A program made the translations under genes and the position numbers. A DNA stretch of 64,000 nt from CALHVX01 sp039198065 (lineage in GTDB: Bacteria > Pseudomonadota > Gammaproteobacteria > Pseudomonadales > Azotimanducaceae), in NCBI GenBank assembly GCA_039198065.1, contig JBCCTU010000004.1:124001-188000 (forward strand). Direction: 5' to 3'. The notes under the pieces were generated by a model that saw only the letters and a list, made by a program, of their open reading frames with translations, did no database searches and was not told the origin of the DNA. Shown here in pieces: positions 8,612 through 17,058 of the stretch. How positions within the stretch are numbered: the first letter of the stretch is position 1; each line of letters opens with the position of its first letter.

Positions 8612-10719
8612 CGATTCGCCTTGCCGTAGACATAGGCGGAACCTTTACCGATCTGGTCCTGCAACAGGGGCCGCGGCTGCACGCTGCCAAGGTGTTGACC
8701 ACCCACGGTGCACCTGAATCCGGGGTGCTGGCGGGAGTTGCTCAACTTACCGAGCGCTCCGGTATCGCGCTTTCCCAGGTGGAACTATTGCTCCACGGAA
8801 CAACGCTCGCCACCAATGCGCTGATAGAGCGGCGCGGTGCCCGCACGGCGCTGTTGACGACCGAGGGTCACCGCGACGTGCTGGCCATGGCGTTCGAGCA
8901 CCGCTTCGAGCAGTACGACGTCTACATCGACCGCCCGGAACCGCTCGTACCTCGCGCATGGCGCGTGCCGATTCCCGAGCGAACGACGGCCGACGGACGG
9001 ATCCATCAGGCGCTCGACGAAGCGTCCGTGCGCCGCGCCGTTGAGACCCTGCAGGCCGAGTCAGTCGAGAGTGTCGCCGTTGGGTTCCTGCATGCGTACC
9101 GCAATCCTGTGCACGAGCGCCGGGTTGGCGAACTGCTGAGCGAACTGTGGCCCGAGGTTGCCGTCTCGCTGTCGTCGGACGTGTGTCCGGAGATACGTGA
9201 GTACGAGCGCCTGTCGACCACCTGTGCCAACGCCTACGTTCAGCCGTTGATGGCGGGCTACCTTGGGCGACTCGAAACCGCGTTGACCGACCGGGGGCTG
9301 TCCTGCCCGATCCTGCTCATGACCAGCGGCGGAGGGCTGACCGATGTACAAACCGCGCGGCGCTTTCCCATACGTCTGGTCGAGTCGGGACCCGCCGGCG
9401 GGGCACGGTTGGCGGCCTGGCTTGCCGAAGTGTTCGAAACCCCCGGCGTGTTGTCGTTTGATATGGGCGGTACGACCGCGAAACTGTGTCTCATCGACCA
9501 TGCAACGCCGATGACAAGCCGAGCTTTCGAAGTCGATCGCGTTTATCGCTTCAAGCGTGGCTCTGGACTGCCGGTCCGCATACCGGTGGTCGAGATGGTG
9601 GAGATTGGCGCCGGGGGCGGATCCATTGCCTCCGTGGACGCGCTGCAGCGGATCCGTGTGGGCCCGACGAGCGCTGGATCGGAACCTGGACCAGCGCTCT
9701 ACGGTCGCGGTGGTGCACAGCCGACGGTGACCGATGCCGACGCAGTGCTTGGGCGCTCGGCCCTGGCAGCCTTTTCGGCGGCCGGTCTGACCGTTGATCT
9801 AGCCGCCGCGCAGTCAGCGATCGAGATGCACCTCGGCGCGCCCTTGGAGATCGCGACGACCGCTGCTGCCCACGGCATTAGCGAAGTCGTCGCCGAAAAC
9901 ATGGCCGCGGCGAGCCGAGCCCATGCGGCGGAGTGGGGCCTCGGCCTCGATGGGCGGACGCTGATTGCGTTTGGTGGCGCAGCACCCTTGCATGCGGTGC
10001 GGCTCGCGGACGGACTCGGCATTCGGCGGGTGTTGATACCGGCCTATGCGGGTGTCGGTTCGGCGTTGGGCTTTTTGTTAGCGCCGGTCAGCTACGAAGT
10101 GGTTCGCAGTGCGCGCACGCTGCTGTCGGAGCTGGCTACGGACGACGTCGAGCGCATCGTTGCCGAACTTAAGGGCGAAGCCGTGTCTGTGGTCGAAGCA
10201 GCCGCCCAGGGCGCACCGGTTCACTGCACCGTGGAAGCGTACATGCGCTACGCCGGTCAGGGCTATGAGATTGCGGTCGCGATGCCGGAAGGAATGTCGT
10301 TCGGCAGCACCGGCGAGTTACGGCAGGCCCTGCGGGACGCGTTCGATGCCAGGTACACGCGCCTCTACGGCCGTGTAATAGACGGACTGGATCTCGAAAT
10401 TCTGAGCTGGACGCTGACAGCGGCTACCTCGGCACCGAGCGTGGAACTGGCGCCAGAGGGTTCGGCGACAACGCCCGGTGGAACCGGTGAGCGGGGGCGC
10501 CCCGAGCGCACGCAAGTCTTCGCTTCGGCGCGCGGCGAGTTCGTCGAGGCGCACCGATGGGCGCGCTCCGATCTACCGCTTGATTGCCCGCTTGCGGGGC
10601 CGGTGCTGATCGATGAAGCGCACACGACGAGCGTCGTGCCTGCGGGTTGGAGCGTGCGCACCGAAGGTGACGGTCATCTTTGGATCGAGCGTGATACGTC
10701 GACGGTGGCCTCAGCATGA
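8608..10719 (+). CDS. hyuA: Hydantoinase/oxoprolinase subunit A (HyuA-like)
   Basis: 703 residues from GTG 8608. The N-terminal actin-like ATPase motif is VDIGGTFTDLVL (residues 6-17), with a second phosphate motif SFDMGGTTAKLCLI near residue 285 and GAGGGSIAS near 335. These are the markers of the ATP-dependent HyuA/5-oxoprolinase/acetone-carboxylase beta family. With HyuB it hydrolyses a cyclic amide (hydantoin or 5-oxoproline) using ATP in the cytosol. It overlaps the MFS stop by 4 bp and the HyuB start by 4 bp, so the three genes form one operon. The substrate cannot be told from sequence alone. Confidence 0.9.
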   Translation: MTIRLAVDIGGTFTDLVLQQGPRLHAAKVLTTHGAPESGVLAGVAQLTERSGIALSQVELLLHGTTLATNALIERRGARTALLTTEGHRDVLAMAFEHRFEQYDVYIDRPEPLVPRAWRVPIPERTTADGRIHQALDEASVRRAVETLQAESVESVAVGFLHAYRNPVHERRVGELLSELWPEVAVSLSSDVCPEIREYERLSTTCANAYVQPLMAGYLGRLETALTDRGLSCPILLMTSGGGLTDVQTARRFPIRLVESGPAGGARLAAWLAEVFETPGVLSFDMGGTTAKLCLIDHATPMTSRAFEVDRVYRFKRGSGLPVRIPVVEMVEIGAGGGSIASVDALQRIRVGPTSAGSEPGPALYGRGGAQPTVTDADAVLGRSALAAFSAAGLTVDLAAAQSAIEMHLGAPLEIATTAAAHGISEVVAENMAAASRAHAAEWGLGLDGRTLIAFGGAAPLHAVRLADGLGIRRVLIPAYAGVGSALGFLLAPVSYEVVRSARTLLSELATDDVERIVAELKGEAVSVVEAAAQGAPVHCTVEAYMRYAGQGYEIAVAMPEGMSFGSTGELRQALRDAFDARYTRLYGRVIDGLDLEILSWTLTAATSAPSVELAPEGSATTPGGTGERGRPERTQVFASARGEFVEAHRWARSDLPLDCPLAGPVLIDEAHTTSVVPAGWSVRTEGDGHLWIERDTSTVASA

Positions 10720-12272
10720 CCCTTGATCCACTCAAGCGGCAGTTGGTTTGGGACCGGTTGCTGGCCATTGTCGAAGAGCAGGCGCAGGTACTGATGCGCA
10801 CGGCGTTTTCGACCGTCGTGCGGGAGGCTGGGGATCTGTCCGCGGGTGTATTCGATCCGCGCGGCCGGATGCTCGCGCAGGCCGTTACCGGCACGCCGGG
10901 GCATGTAAACGCCATGGCGGCATCGGTTGCGAAGTTTCTCGCCGCGGTGCCGACGCTCGAGCCTGGCGATGTCCTGATGACCAATGACCCCTGGGATGGG
11001 ACGGGACACCTGAACGATTTCACCCTGGTGTCTCCCGTCTTCTACCAGGACCAGCTCGTCGCTCTGTTCGCGTCGACCAGCCATATCGCCGACGTTGGCG
11101 GGCGCGGGTTCGGTCCGGATGCAAACGAGCTGTTCGAAGAAGGCATCCGGATTCCCATCTCGCATCTGTATCGCGCCGGTGTTCGAGATGAGACCCTGTT
11201 GCGTCTGCTGCTCGCCAACGTCCGTGATCCGGTGGTCGCTGAAGGCGATCTGTTCAGTCTCGTCGCCTGCAACGATGCGGGAAGCCGGGCCTTGATTGAG
11301 GCGATGACGGCCTTTGGTCTTGGCGATCTGTCTACGATTGCGGCGCACATACTGGCGCGTTCAGAAGCTGCCATGGGTGCGGCTATCGCCGAGCTACCCA
11401 ATGGCACTGCACGCAGCACGCTCACAATTGATGGCTATGACAAGCCGCTGCAGCTCGGTTGTGAGCTAAGCATTGAAGATGATCGGATCCGCGTTGACCT
11501 CATTGATGTCCCGCCGCCATCACCCTTCGGTATCAACGTGCCATTGCCGTATACCGAGGCGTACGCTAGCTTCGGCGTTCGCTGCCTTGTTGGCGGCGAT
11601 GTGCCGAACAACGCCGGCTCGCTGGCCCGGGTGGAGGTGAATGCCCCGGCGGGAAGTCTGCTCGCCGCCGAGCCGCCGCGCGCGGTGTCGGCCCGCCACG
11701 CGGTCGGGCAGATGCTGCCGGACCTGGTGTTCAACGCCTTGGCGCAGCTGCTGCCGGGCCGAATCCCCGCGGAGGGTGCCTCCTGCATCTGGAACCCGGT
11801 CTTTCGTGGCCGCGATTTCGTGATCAACCCGATCTTTAACGGCGGCACGGGTGCCCGGCCGAGGCCAGCGGACGCCGGCGGTGGCAAAGACGGCCTGGCA
11901 ACGACAGCCTTTCCGTCTGGGGTCCGAACCACGTCGACGGAGGTCAATGAAGCAACCGCGCCGTTGTTGTTCCTTGAACGCCAGTTAGCGCTTGAGAGCG
12001 GAGGAAACGGCGCGTTGCGCGGCGGTGACGGACAGAGGATCGTCGTCATGCATCGACGTCAGGAAGCCTTTTGGGTTTCGCGCATGTTCGATCGCGTCCA
12101 TCACCCGGCCGCTGGTCGTGACGGAGGGGCTGCTGGGGCAGCGGGGATCGTGCTCATCGAAGTCGATGGCGAGCAGCGGATGTTGTCACCGAAGGGTTTG
12201 GATGAAGTTCCGGCCGGCGCACGACTGGTGCTGCAGACACCGGGTGGGGGCGGCTATCAGTCGCCGGACTGA
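10716..12272 (+). CDS. hyuB: Hydantoinase/oxoprolinase subunit B (HyuB-like)
   Basis: 518 residues from ATG 10716, in a 4-bp overlap with hyuA. The N-terminus DPLKRQLVWDRLLAIVEEQA, the segment MTNDPWDGTGHLNDFTLVSPVF and the AFGVRC-type block later (ASFGVRCLVGGDVPNNAGS) are characteristic of the HyuB family. It partners HyuA in ATP-dependent ring opening and carries the site thought to act on the phosphorylated intermediate. The C-terminal end LQTPGGGGYQSPD is the usual glycine-rich terminus. Its 3' end overlaps a convergent ATP-grasp gene by 16 bp. Confidence 0.9.
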   Translation: MTLDPLKRQLVWDRLLAIVEEQAQVLMRTAFSTVVREAGDLSAGVFDPRGRMLAQAVTGTPGHVNAMAASVAKFLAAVPTLEPGDVLMTNDPWDGTGHLNDFTLVSPVFYQDQLVALFASTSHIADVGGRGFGPDANELFEEGIRIPISHLYRAGVRDETLLRLLLANVRDPVVAEGDLFSLVACNDAGSRALIEAMTAFGLGDLSTIAAHILARSEAAMGAAIAELPNGTARSTLTIDGYDKPLQLGCELSIEDDRIRVDLIDVPPPSPFGINVPLPYTEAYASFGVRCLVGGDVPNNAGSLARVEVNAPAGSLLAAEPPRAVSARHAVGQMLPDLVFNALAQLLPGRIPAEGASCIWNPVFRGRDFVINPIFNGGTGARPRPADAGGGKDGLATTAFPSGVRTTSTEVNEATAPLLFLERQLALESGGNGALRGGDGQRIVVMHRRQEAFWVSRMFDRVHHPAAGRDGGAAGAAGIVLIEVDGEQRMLSPKGLDEVPAGARLVLQTPGGGGYQSPD

Positions 12273-13549
12273 GTAGCGAGGCACGCGTCGGGTTGCGCTT
12301 CAAGCACGGCGGCGAGACCGCCACCGGCGGTGCGAAAGTTTGTCGTTTGTCCGCGCCACAGCCGACCGCCGAGCAGCAAAGGCGTTGCGCCGTCGGTAAA
12401 GAGGCGCAAGTCGAACTTATGGTCCTCCCCGCGGCTTATCAGATAGCGCGTTGTTGGCGGAACAAGCGCTTGTGCGATGTAGTCGCTGGACTCAAACGAG
12501 CGCCAGACACGTCGAGTGAGCTTGTCCCCTCGATAGACGGCGCGGCTGGCGAAGCCCTGGGCCGGTTTGAAGAACAGGGTTTTGCGGGTTTGCCAGAGGT
12601 GCTCGCGGCGGGAGTCGTCGACGGGCGTGGTCTGCGGCAGCGTCGCGAGGGCGGCCAGGCTGTCGGCTTGCAGGTCGAGGCCGCGCGTCCAACGATGATC
12701 GCTCAGGTGAATGAGGTTGCGCTTATCCGCGCTCAGCGCGTGATGCCGGGGCGAGGGCGATACGACGGCCAGGTCCTGTGCCAGAGCGCGACGCAGGTTT
12801 TCGTGCTCTAGGGCATCGAGCGCAAAGTCGGTAAGCCGGTTGTAGACGAAGTCGATCCGAGTGCCGTCTGCAAAGGTCAGGTTCTGCCGGGTCAGTTGCA
12901 AGTCGCCGGGGTCTACAATCCGGCAGTCGTACCCGAGTCTGTTAAGAGCGGCGGCAATCATCTGCATATCCAGGTAGAGAAACTGCTCGGTCGGGCGATC
13001 GTCGACGAGCGCTATCGTGTGCAGCGCGGTGGCCCGACCGGCGCGCGACCATTCGGCTTCAAAAACGCGGCTTAGCAGTACTTCCAACCCGCCCTCGGGT
13101 GCGAGAGCTGGCCTGCAGCCCTGCTGGGCAAGGGCTGCGGTTGCTGCGCAGACCAGTGCCGCACCGCCGGCGTTGGTGTTGATTTCGATCAGCCGCGGAC
13201 CCTCGGTGGTCAGATGAAAGTCGTAGCTGTTTAAAACGCCGCGACTGTCCCCCTGCCGCAGGGCGTAGGCAGCGGCTGAACGTTTTGCAACGCGGCTGTG
13301 GTGCGCCGGATGCGCGAGGACAAACTCGATGGCGCGCACCTGATTGACCATCGCCTCCACGACGGGGTGGGTTAGGAACAGGCCCGTCTCCGCAAACAGT
13401 GCGGCGGTCTCCCGTGTCGGGTGTGGCGTCGGGTAGGTCGCGTCCAGCGGCGCGGCTAGGGTTCTGCTGTCGATCGGTAAGCAACGGCAGTTGGCGTTCA
13501 GATCGACGATGGCCCGACAGTCGATGGTTGCGGGTTGTGCTGCGTTCAT
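12257..13549 (-). CDS. Conserved hypothetical protein with a circularly permuted ATP-grasp-like layout
   Basis: 430 residues from ATG 13549, overlapping the upstream ArsR-type gene by 4 bp. It carries LIEINTNAGGAALV near residue 120, which resembles the metal-binding ExNxxxG end of ATP-grasp enzymes, while the candidate nucleotide-binding part, LFFKPAQGFASRAVYRGDKL (about residue 335), comes later. That order suggests a circular permutation as in glutathionylspermidine synthase-type enzymes. A conserved C-terminal block is DLRLFTDGATPLLLGGRLW. The expected reaction is ATP-dependent ligation of a carboxylate and an amine or thiol, but the substrate is unknown. It is likely regulated by the adjacent ArsR-type protein. 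Confidence 0.6.
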   Translation of the reverse strand: MNAAQPATIDCRAIVDLNANCRCLPIDSRTLAAPLDATYPTPHPTRETAALFAETGLFLTHPVVEAMVNQVRAIEFVLAHPAHHSRVAKRSAAAYALRQGDSRGVLNSYDFHLTTEGPRLIEINTNAGGAALVCAATAALAQQGCRPALAPEGGLEVLLSRVFEAEWSRAGRATALHTIALVDDRPTEQFLYLDMQMIAAALNRLGYDCRIVDPGDLQLTRQNLTFADGTRIDFVYNRLTDFALDALEHENLRRALAQDLAVVSPSPRHHALSADKRNLIHLSDHRWTRGLDLQADSLAALATLPQTTPVDDSRREHLWQTRKTLFFKPAQGFASRAVYRGDKLTRRVWRSFESSDYIAQALVPPTTRYLISRGEDHKFDLRLFTDGATPLLLGGRLWRGQTTNFRTAGGGLAAVLEAQPDACLATQSGD

Positions 13550-13962
13550 GCTGGAACCCCCAGCACTTCTCCGGTTTGAACGCGCAGGGCCTGGCTCAAG
13601 GGATCGCAGATCGCAGCCTGCCCGGCACAGCAGTCGAACATCAGGTAGGACAGCAGGGCTTGGAGGTTGCGGTAATGGGCACGGTAGATGATTTGCCGGC
13701 CGTCCCGGCGTTTGGACACCAGCCCCGCGTTGCGCAATACGAGCAGCTGAGCCGATGCGGTGGTCAGGTTGATGCCGGCAGTTTCCGCCAGTTGCCCCGC
13801 TGCGATGCCATGGTCACCGGCTTGAATTAACGCCCGTAACAGACGCAGACGGCCGTTGTGGGCAATCGCAGCCAGTGCCTGGACCGCGCGGTCTTCGCTG
13901 AGGGCCGGCGTGGCAGGATGCGCTGTACCCCTGGTGTCGCTCGTCGCTTTCGTCTTTGTCAC
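13546..13962 (-). CDS. ArsR-family winged-helix transcriptional regulator
   Basis: 138 residues from ATG 13962. The central winged-helix DNA-binding region includes LAAIAHNGRLRLLRALI, LAETAGINLTTASAQLLVLRNAGLV as recognition helix, and the wing KRRDGRQIIYRAHY. The C-terminal segment FDCCAGQAAIC has three Cys that could form a metal or metalloid (or redox) sensor site, as in ArsR proteins with a C-terminal CC pair. It is the first gene of a two-gene operon with the ATP-grasp-like protein (4-bp overlap). A near-perfect inverted repeat at 14030-14057, 68 bp upstream, is the likely operator and implies autoregulation. Confidence 0.85.
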   Translation of the reverse strand: MTKTKATSDTRGTAHPATPALSEDRAVQALAAIAHNGRLRLLRALIQAGDHGIAAGQLAETAGINLTTASAQLLVLRNAGLVSKRRDGRQIIYRAHYRNLQALLSYLMFDCCAGQAAICDPLSQALRVQTGEVLGVPA

Positions 13963-14029
13963 CGGTGCCTCCGTGACTGCAGCTGAGCCTGTCCCGCAGC
14001 GGGTGCGGTGGCAGGCGAATCGCTACGAT

Positions 14030-14057
14030 ATTCCATTAATGCATGGATTAATAGAAT
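14030..14057. promoter_or_regulatory. Probable ArsR-type operator (28-bp inverted repeat)
   Basis: The repeat reads ATTC-C-ATTAAT, then a GCATGG centre, then ATTAAT-A-GAAT. The two halves match apart from the unpaired base in each arm and the centre. It is AT-rich in a GC-rich setting and lies between the divergent ArsR-type gene (start 13962) and the CWC-DUF1289 gene (start 14114), so it could control both. Length and symmetry fit ArsR/SmtB sites. Confidence 0.65.
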
Positions 14058-14113
14058 AATTACCAAGCCCGGCCCTGACACCGCCCCGTCGAAGATGGCC
14101 GTATCATCCGACC

Positions 14114-14494
14114 ATGAGCGGAACAAACGATCTTCCTGCGGCAGAGCCGTCGGCACGGCGATCCCAACAGTCCTGCGCGCTGTGCGGTGCCGGGTTTGTT
14201 TGTGGCGCTGAACCCGGTGACCGGTTTCAGTGTTGGTGTACGCAGGTCGCCGTCGATGCGGAGCTGACGACCTTTCTGAAGGCGCAGAAAACGTTTGTCG
14301 GTTGCCTCTGCCCCAGTTGTCTGGGCGGTGATGTGCCATCGCCGTGCCGCAGCATCTGCGAGCTCGACGACTCCGGTGAGCGCTGTAGCGCCTGCCATCG
14401 GAGTCTTGACGAAATTGGCGCGTGGACGACGCTCAGCGCGGTTGACCGAGCGCGAACCTGGCTGCGCCTGAACGCTGCGGAGCGGGACGCGTAA
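14114..14494 (+). CDS. Cys-rich CWC domain fused to DUF1289 domain
   Basis: 126 residues from ATG 14114. The N-terminal half has CALCGAGFVCG, then FQCWCTQV and CLCPSC, matching the small cysteine-rich CWC family. The C-terminal half, PCRSICELDDSGERCSACHRSLDEI followed by W..LSAVDRARTW, is a DUF1289 domain. Both families are usually separate small proteins of gammaproteobacteria. The eleven or so cysteines suggest zinc or Fe-S binding. Function unknown. It is divergent from the ArsR-type operon across the operator at 14030 and convergent with an SDR gene 3 bp downstream. Confidence 0.75.
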   Translation: MSGTNDLPAAEPSARRSQQSCALCGAGFVCGAEPGDRFQCWCTQVAVDAELTTFLKAQKTFVGCLCPSCLGGDVPSPCRSICELDDSGERCSACHRSLDEIGAWTTLSAVDRARTWLRLNAAERDA

Positions 14495-14497
14495 ACG

Positions 14498-15256
14498 TCA
14501 GTCCGGGAGGCGCGAACCGTCCCAGTGAAAGAAGCCGCCTTGGTGGCTGTCGTCGAGCCGCTCAGCGAGAGCGATGAGTCGATCCGCCGTGGTCGCCGCA
14601 TCAACGGTTGCCAAACCTTTCTTCGCGAACGGATCGGAGAGCGGCGAAAAGGTCGTTCCCGGGTGCACGGCGACTACGACCGGCTTGCGAGCATTGCGCG
14701 TGTACTCGTGTCCTAGGTTGCGCACACCCATGTTCAACGCCGCCTTCGCCATCCGGTAGGCGTACCAGCCGCCGAGCCCGTTGTCGGAAATGCTGCCAAC
14801 CTTGGCGGACAGCACCATGACTCGACACCGCTGCTGTGGATCCGGGGCACGCCGGGTCAGCACTCGATCGAGGGCCTGGAGCACCAGTAAAGGTCCACTC
14901 GCGTTGATCGAGAACGAGTAAGCGAAGGCGTCGGCAGACAGCTGGCGGAGTGACTTTTCCGGCGCGAAGCGCTCGTTGTGGAGAAAGCCGGTGGCCACGA
15001 ACACGAGATCCGGTGTTTGGTCTTCCGCCAACGCGTCGGCGAGCGCAGTCGCGTGCGCGGGCTCCAGGAGGTCGAGCGTGCACCACCGGACCGACGCATC
15101 CGCTGCATCCGACGACCCCGGAGCCGGTGGGCGACGGGCCGCAGCAACGATCGACGCCTTCGGCCAGCGTGACCGGGTTGCTGCCAGCAGCGCCTGTCCG
15201 ATTCCCCCGGTGGCACCGATGATCAGTACCGATCGCGGTTCAAGCGGTGCCGTCAC
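14498..15256 (-). CDS. SDR-family oxidoreductase
   Basis: 252 residues from ATG 15256, overlapping the photolyase-like gene by 4 bp. The Rossmann motif is GATGGIGQAL (residues 14-23), and the catalytic pair is YAYRMAKAA (YxxxK). ASGPLLVLQAL and the C-terminal HPGTTFSPLSDPF motif match the CsgA/C-factor-like SDR branch. It is an NAD(P)-dependent reductase or dehydrogenase with unknown substrate. In several marine gammaproteobacteria, SDRs of this type sit next to photolyase or cryptochrome genes, as here; the functional link is not known. Confidence 0.85.
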   Translation of the reverse strand: MTAPLEPRSVLIIGATGGIGQALLAATRSRWPKASIVAAARRPPAPGSSDAADASVRWCTLDLLEPAHATALADALAEDQTPDLVFVATGFLHNERFAPEKSLRQLSADAFAYSFSINASGPLLVLQALDRVLTRRAPDPQQRCRVMVLSAKVGSISDNGLGGWYAYRMAKAALNMGVRNLGHEYTRNARKPVVVAVHPGTTFSPLSDPFAKKGLATVDAATTADRLIALAERLDDSHQGGFFHWDGSRLPD

Positions 15257-16758
15257 CTTCCGGCCTCGGTGGTGTGCTCCGTCAGGAAGCGGTCTGCGGC
15301 GCTGAAGATCTGACTGCGCCGCTCAGGTTTAAGCCGGTCGAGATTCCTTGGCATCACGGCGGTTCGCGGGTTGCTGGCTAGCGTCTCTCGGTGCTGGTCA
15401 ACAAACCGCCAGTAGAGGCCGTCGACGACGGCACACCAGTCGCCTTTTTTGTAGTCGCTCATCTTGAGCCAGTAGTTTGAACCACAGATGTAGGGTTTGG
15501 TGGCGAAGGTGTTGTCGTCGGAGTTCAAACCCATGCCATACACGTTGGGAACCATTACCCAGTCATAGGCATCGAGGTAGTTGTCTTGAAAGAAGTCGTA
15601 GACGCTGTGCGGGTGCAGCTCGGCGAGGTTCATCAGGTTGGCGATCACCATAAGCCGATCAATGTGGTGGTTCCAGCCGTAGCGCTCGAGCGTGGCAATG
15701 GCGTCGTCGTAGGGGGGGAGTCCGAGCGTACCGGCGCGCCAGCCAGGTCCTGGTAGGCGGCGCTGGTTGCGCTGATTCGCCGCGCGCATGGCCGCGCCGT
15801 CGGTGACATAAACCCCGCGAATGAACTCTCGCCAGCCGATGAGCTGGCGAACGAAGCCTTCCAGATCGTTGATGGGAACGGTGTTTGTCTCGGCGTGCGC
15901 AAGAACCCGCTCGAGCACCTCGGCGGGTGTCACCAGCCCCAGGTTCAGCAGCGGCGACAGCGCTGAGTGAAACAGCGTTGCGCTGCGGGTGCTGATGGCA
16001 TCTTCATAGGTACCAAAGCCGACCAGGCGCTCGTCGAGGAATGTGCGCAACCAACGCAATGCACCGCGTCGTTCCGTCGGTAACCAGAGCTCGTGTGCTG
16101 TGCCGGGATGTTTGCTGAAGCGTGCCGCGACCTCGTCGGCGACTTCCGCCGTTATCGGATCGAGCTCGATCTCGGGTAGGTCCGGTACGACCTGCTTGGC
16201 TGGCAATGCGCGGCGATTGTCTTCGTCAAAACTCCAGCGCTCTCCCCGCGGCTCCCCGTCGTCGGTAACCAGCACGTTGAGTCGCTTGCGCTGGGCCTGA
16301 TAGAAGCGTCCCATCTGCAGTGGGCGCCGCTTTCCGGTGAGTGATTCGAAGGTTTCATCCGAAGTGAGAAACATCGGGGTCGACGCATAGCTCAGGTCGA
16401 GCTTGGCGGTGTCGGCGGCTGCTTGGATCCAGCGCCGTTGGCCAACGTTCGCCACGGCGAAGGTCGCGAGCGTCGTTGCCGAAGTGGCCCGTTTGCGCGC
16501 TTTGAGCATCCTGGCGAGGTTTTGCGCGTCTCCGAGGCGCGCGTACTGGACGGTGTAACCCGCGTTTTCCAATGCGACCGCCTGATGGCGCATGGCAGCG
16601 AGTACCAGCGTCAGCTTCTGTTGATGCAGCGGGCGCCGGGAACAGAGTTCCTGATCCTCGACCATGACGATCTCAGCAACGGAATCGATGGGAAAGGCCC
16701 GCCGGTACTCGGCAACGGGGAACAGTTGATCGCCGCACACCAGCAGCAGGCGGGTCAT
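15253..16758 (-). CDS. Deoxyribodipyrimidine photolyase-related (DPRP/FeS-BCP-type) protein lacking the usual Fe-S cysteines
   Basis: 501 residues from ATG 16758. The N-terminal alpha/beta domain begins RLLLVCGDQLFP, and the C-terminal helical FAD domain includes RQLIGWREFIRGVYV, HHIDRLMVIANLMNLAELHP, DAYDWVMVPNVYGM and KPYICGSNYWLKMSDY, all typical of the bacterial (6-4) photolyase family PhrB. In PhrB a [4Fe-4S] cluster is held by four Cys including a YCxxCxY block after MS-Y. Here that block reads MSDYKKGDWCAVVDGLYW, so the CxxC pair is absent, and no Cys occurs in the LPPYDDAIATLERYGW segment. It is likely a flavin photoreceptor or repair enzyme without the cluster. First gene of an operon with the SDR. 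Confidence 0.8.
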   Translation of the reverse strand: MTRLLLVCGDQLFPVAEYRRAFPIDSVAEIVMVEDQELCSRRPLHQQKLTLVLAAMRHQAVALENAGYTVQYARLGDAQNLARMLKARKRATSATTLATFAVANVGQRRWIQAAADTAKLDLSYASTPMFLTSDETFESLTGKRRPLQMGRFYQAQRKRLNVLVTDDGEPRGERWSFDEDNRRALPAKQVVPDLPEIELDPITAEVADEVAARFSKHPGTAHELWLPTERRGALRWLRTFLDERLVGFGTYEDAISTRSATLFHSALSPLLNLGLVTPAEVLERVLAHAETNTVPINDLEGFVRQLIGWREFIRGVYVTDGAAMRAANQRNQRRLPGPGWRAGTLGLPPYDDAIATLERYGWNHHIDRLMVIANLMNLAELHPHSVYDFFQDNYLDAYDWVMVPNVYGMGLNSDDNTFATKPYICGSNYWLKMSDYKKGDWCAVVDGLYWRFVDQHRETLASNPRTAVMPRNLDRLKPERRSQIFSAADRFLTEHTTEAGR

Positions 16759-16858
16759 TGAAGGGCTCCGGTCTCAACGTCGAGGGCCGGGCAGGATTGG
16801 TGCGCCGTGGTGAATTCATCATCAAGCAGCGCCGGTTCTCAGGCTGACGCTCGTTCCG

Positions 16859-16886
16859 TTGACAGGAAAGGGCGCTGCGCTATTAT
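16859..16886 (+). promoter_or_regulatory. Sigma-70 promoter of tRNA-Gly
   Basis: A perfect -35 TTGACA at 16859-16864 and -10 TATTAT at 16881-16886 are separated by 16 bp. The expected start point is about 6 bp before the tRNA. Confidence 0.7.
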
Positions 16887-16898
16887 TCGCGATCCCAA

Positions 16899-16974
16899 GC
16901 GGGTGTAGCTCAGTTGGTAGAGCGCGACCTTGCCAAGGTCGAGGTCACGAGTTCGAACCTCGTTACCCGCTCCA
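16899..16974 (+). tRNA. tRNA-Gly (anticodon GCC)
   Basis: A complete 76-nt cloverleaf including encoded CCA. The acceptor stem is GCGGGTG paired with TACCCGC (one G-U), the D-stem is GCTC/GAGC, the anticodon stem is CGACC/GGTCG around loop TTGCCAA with GCC at 16932-16934, and the T-arm is ACGAG-TTCGAAC-CTCGT. The discriminator base is T, as in bacterial tRNA-Gly. Confidence 0.97.
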
Positions 16975-17058
16975 TATCTTGCAGTCGTTCTTCGCCATTT
17001 GAGAGGCTCTGAGTGGCTCTTGAGCGGCTAGGGTCGTCCACGATCCCCGAGCGTCTCA

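Noticed and set aside
14030..14057. A transcription terminator between the divergent genes
   Set aside because: The repeat has no T-tract, both neighbours diverge from it, and its AT-rich form fits an operator.
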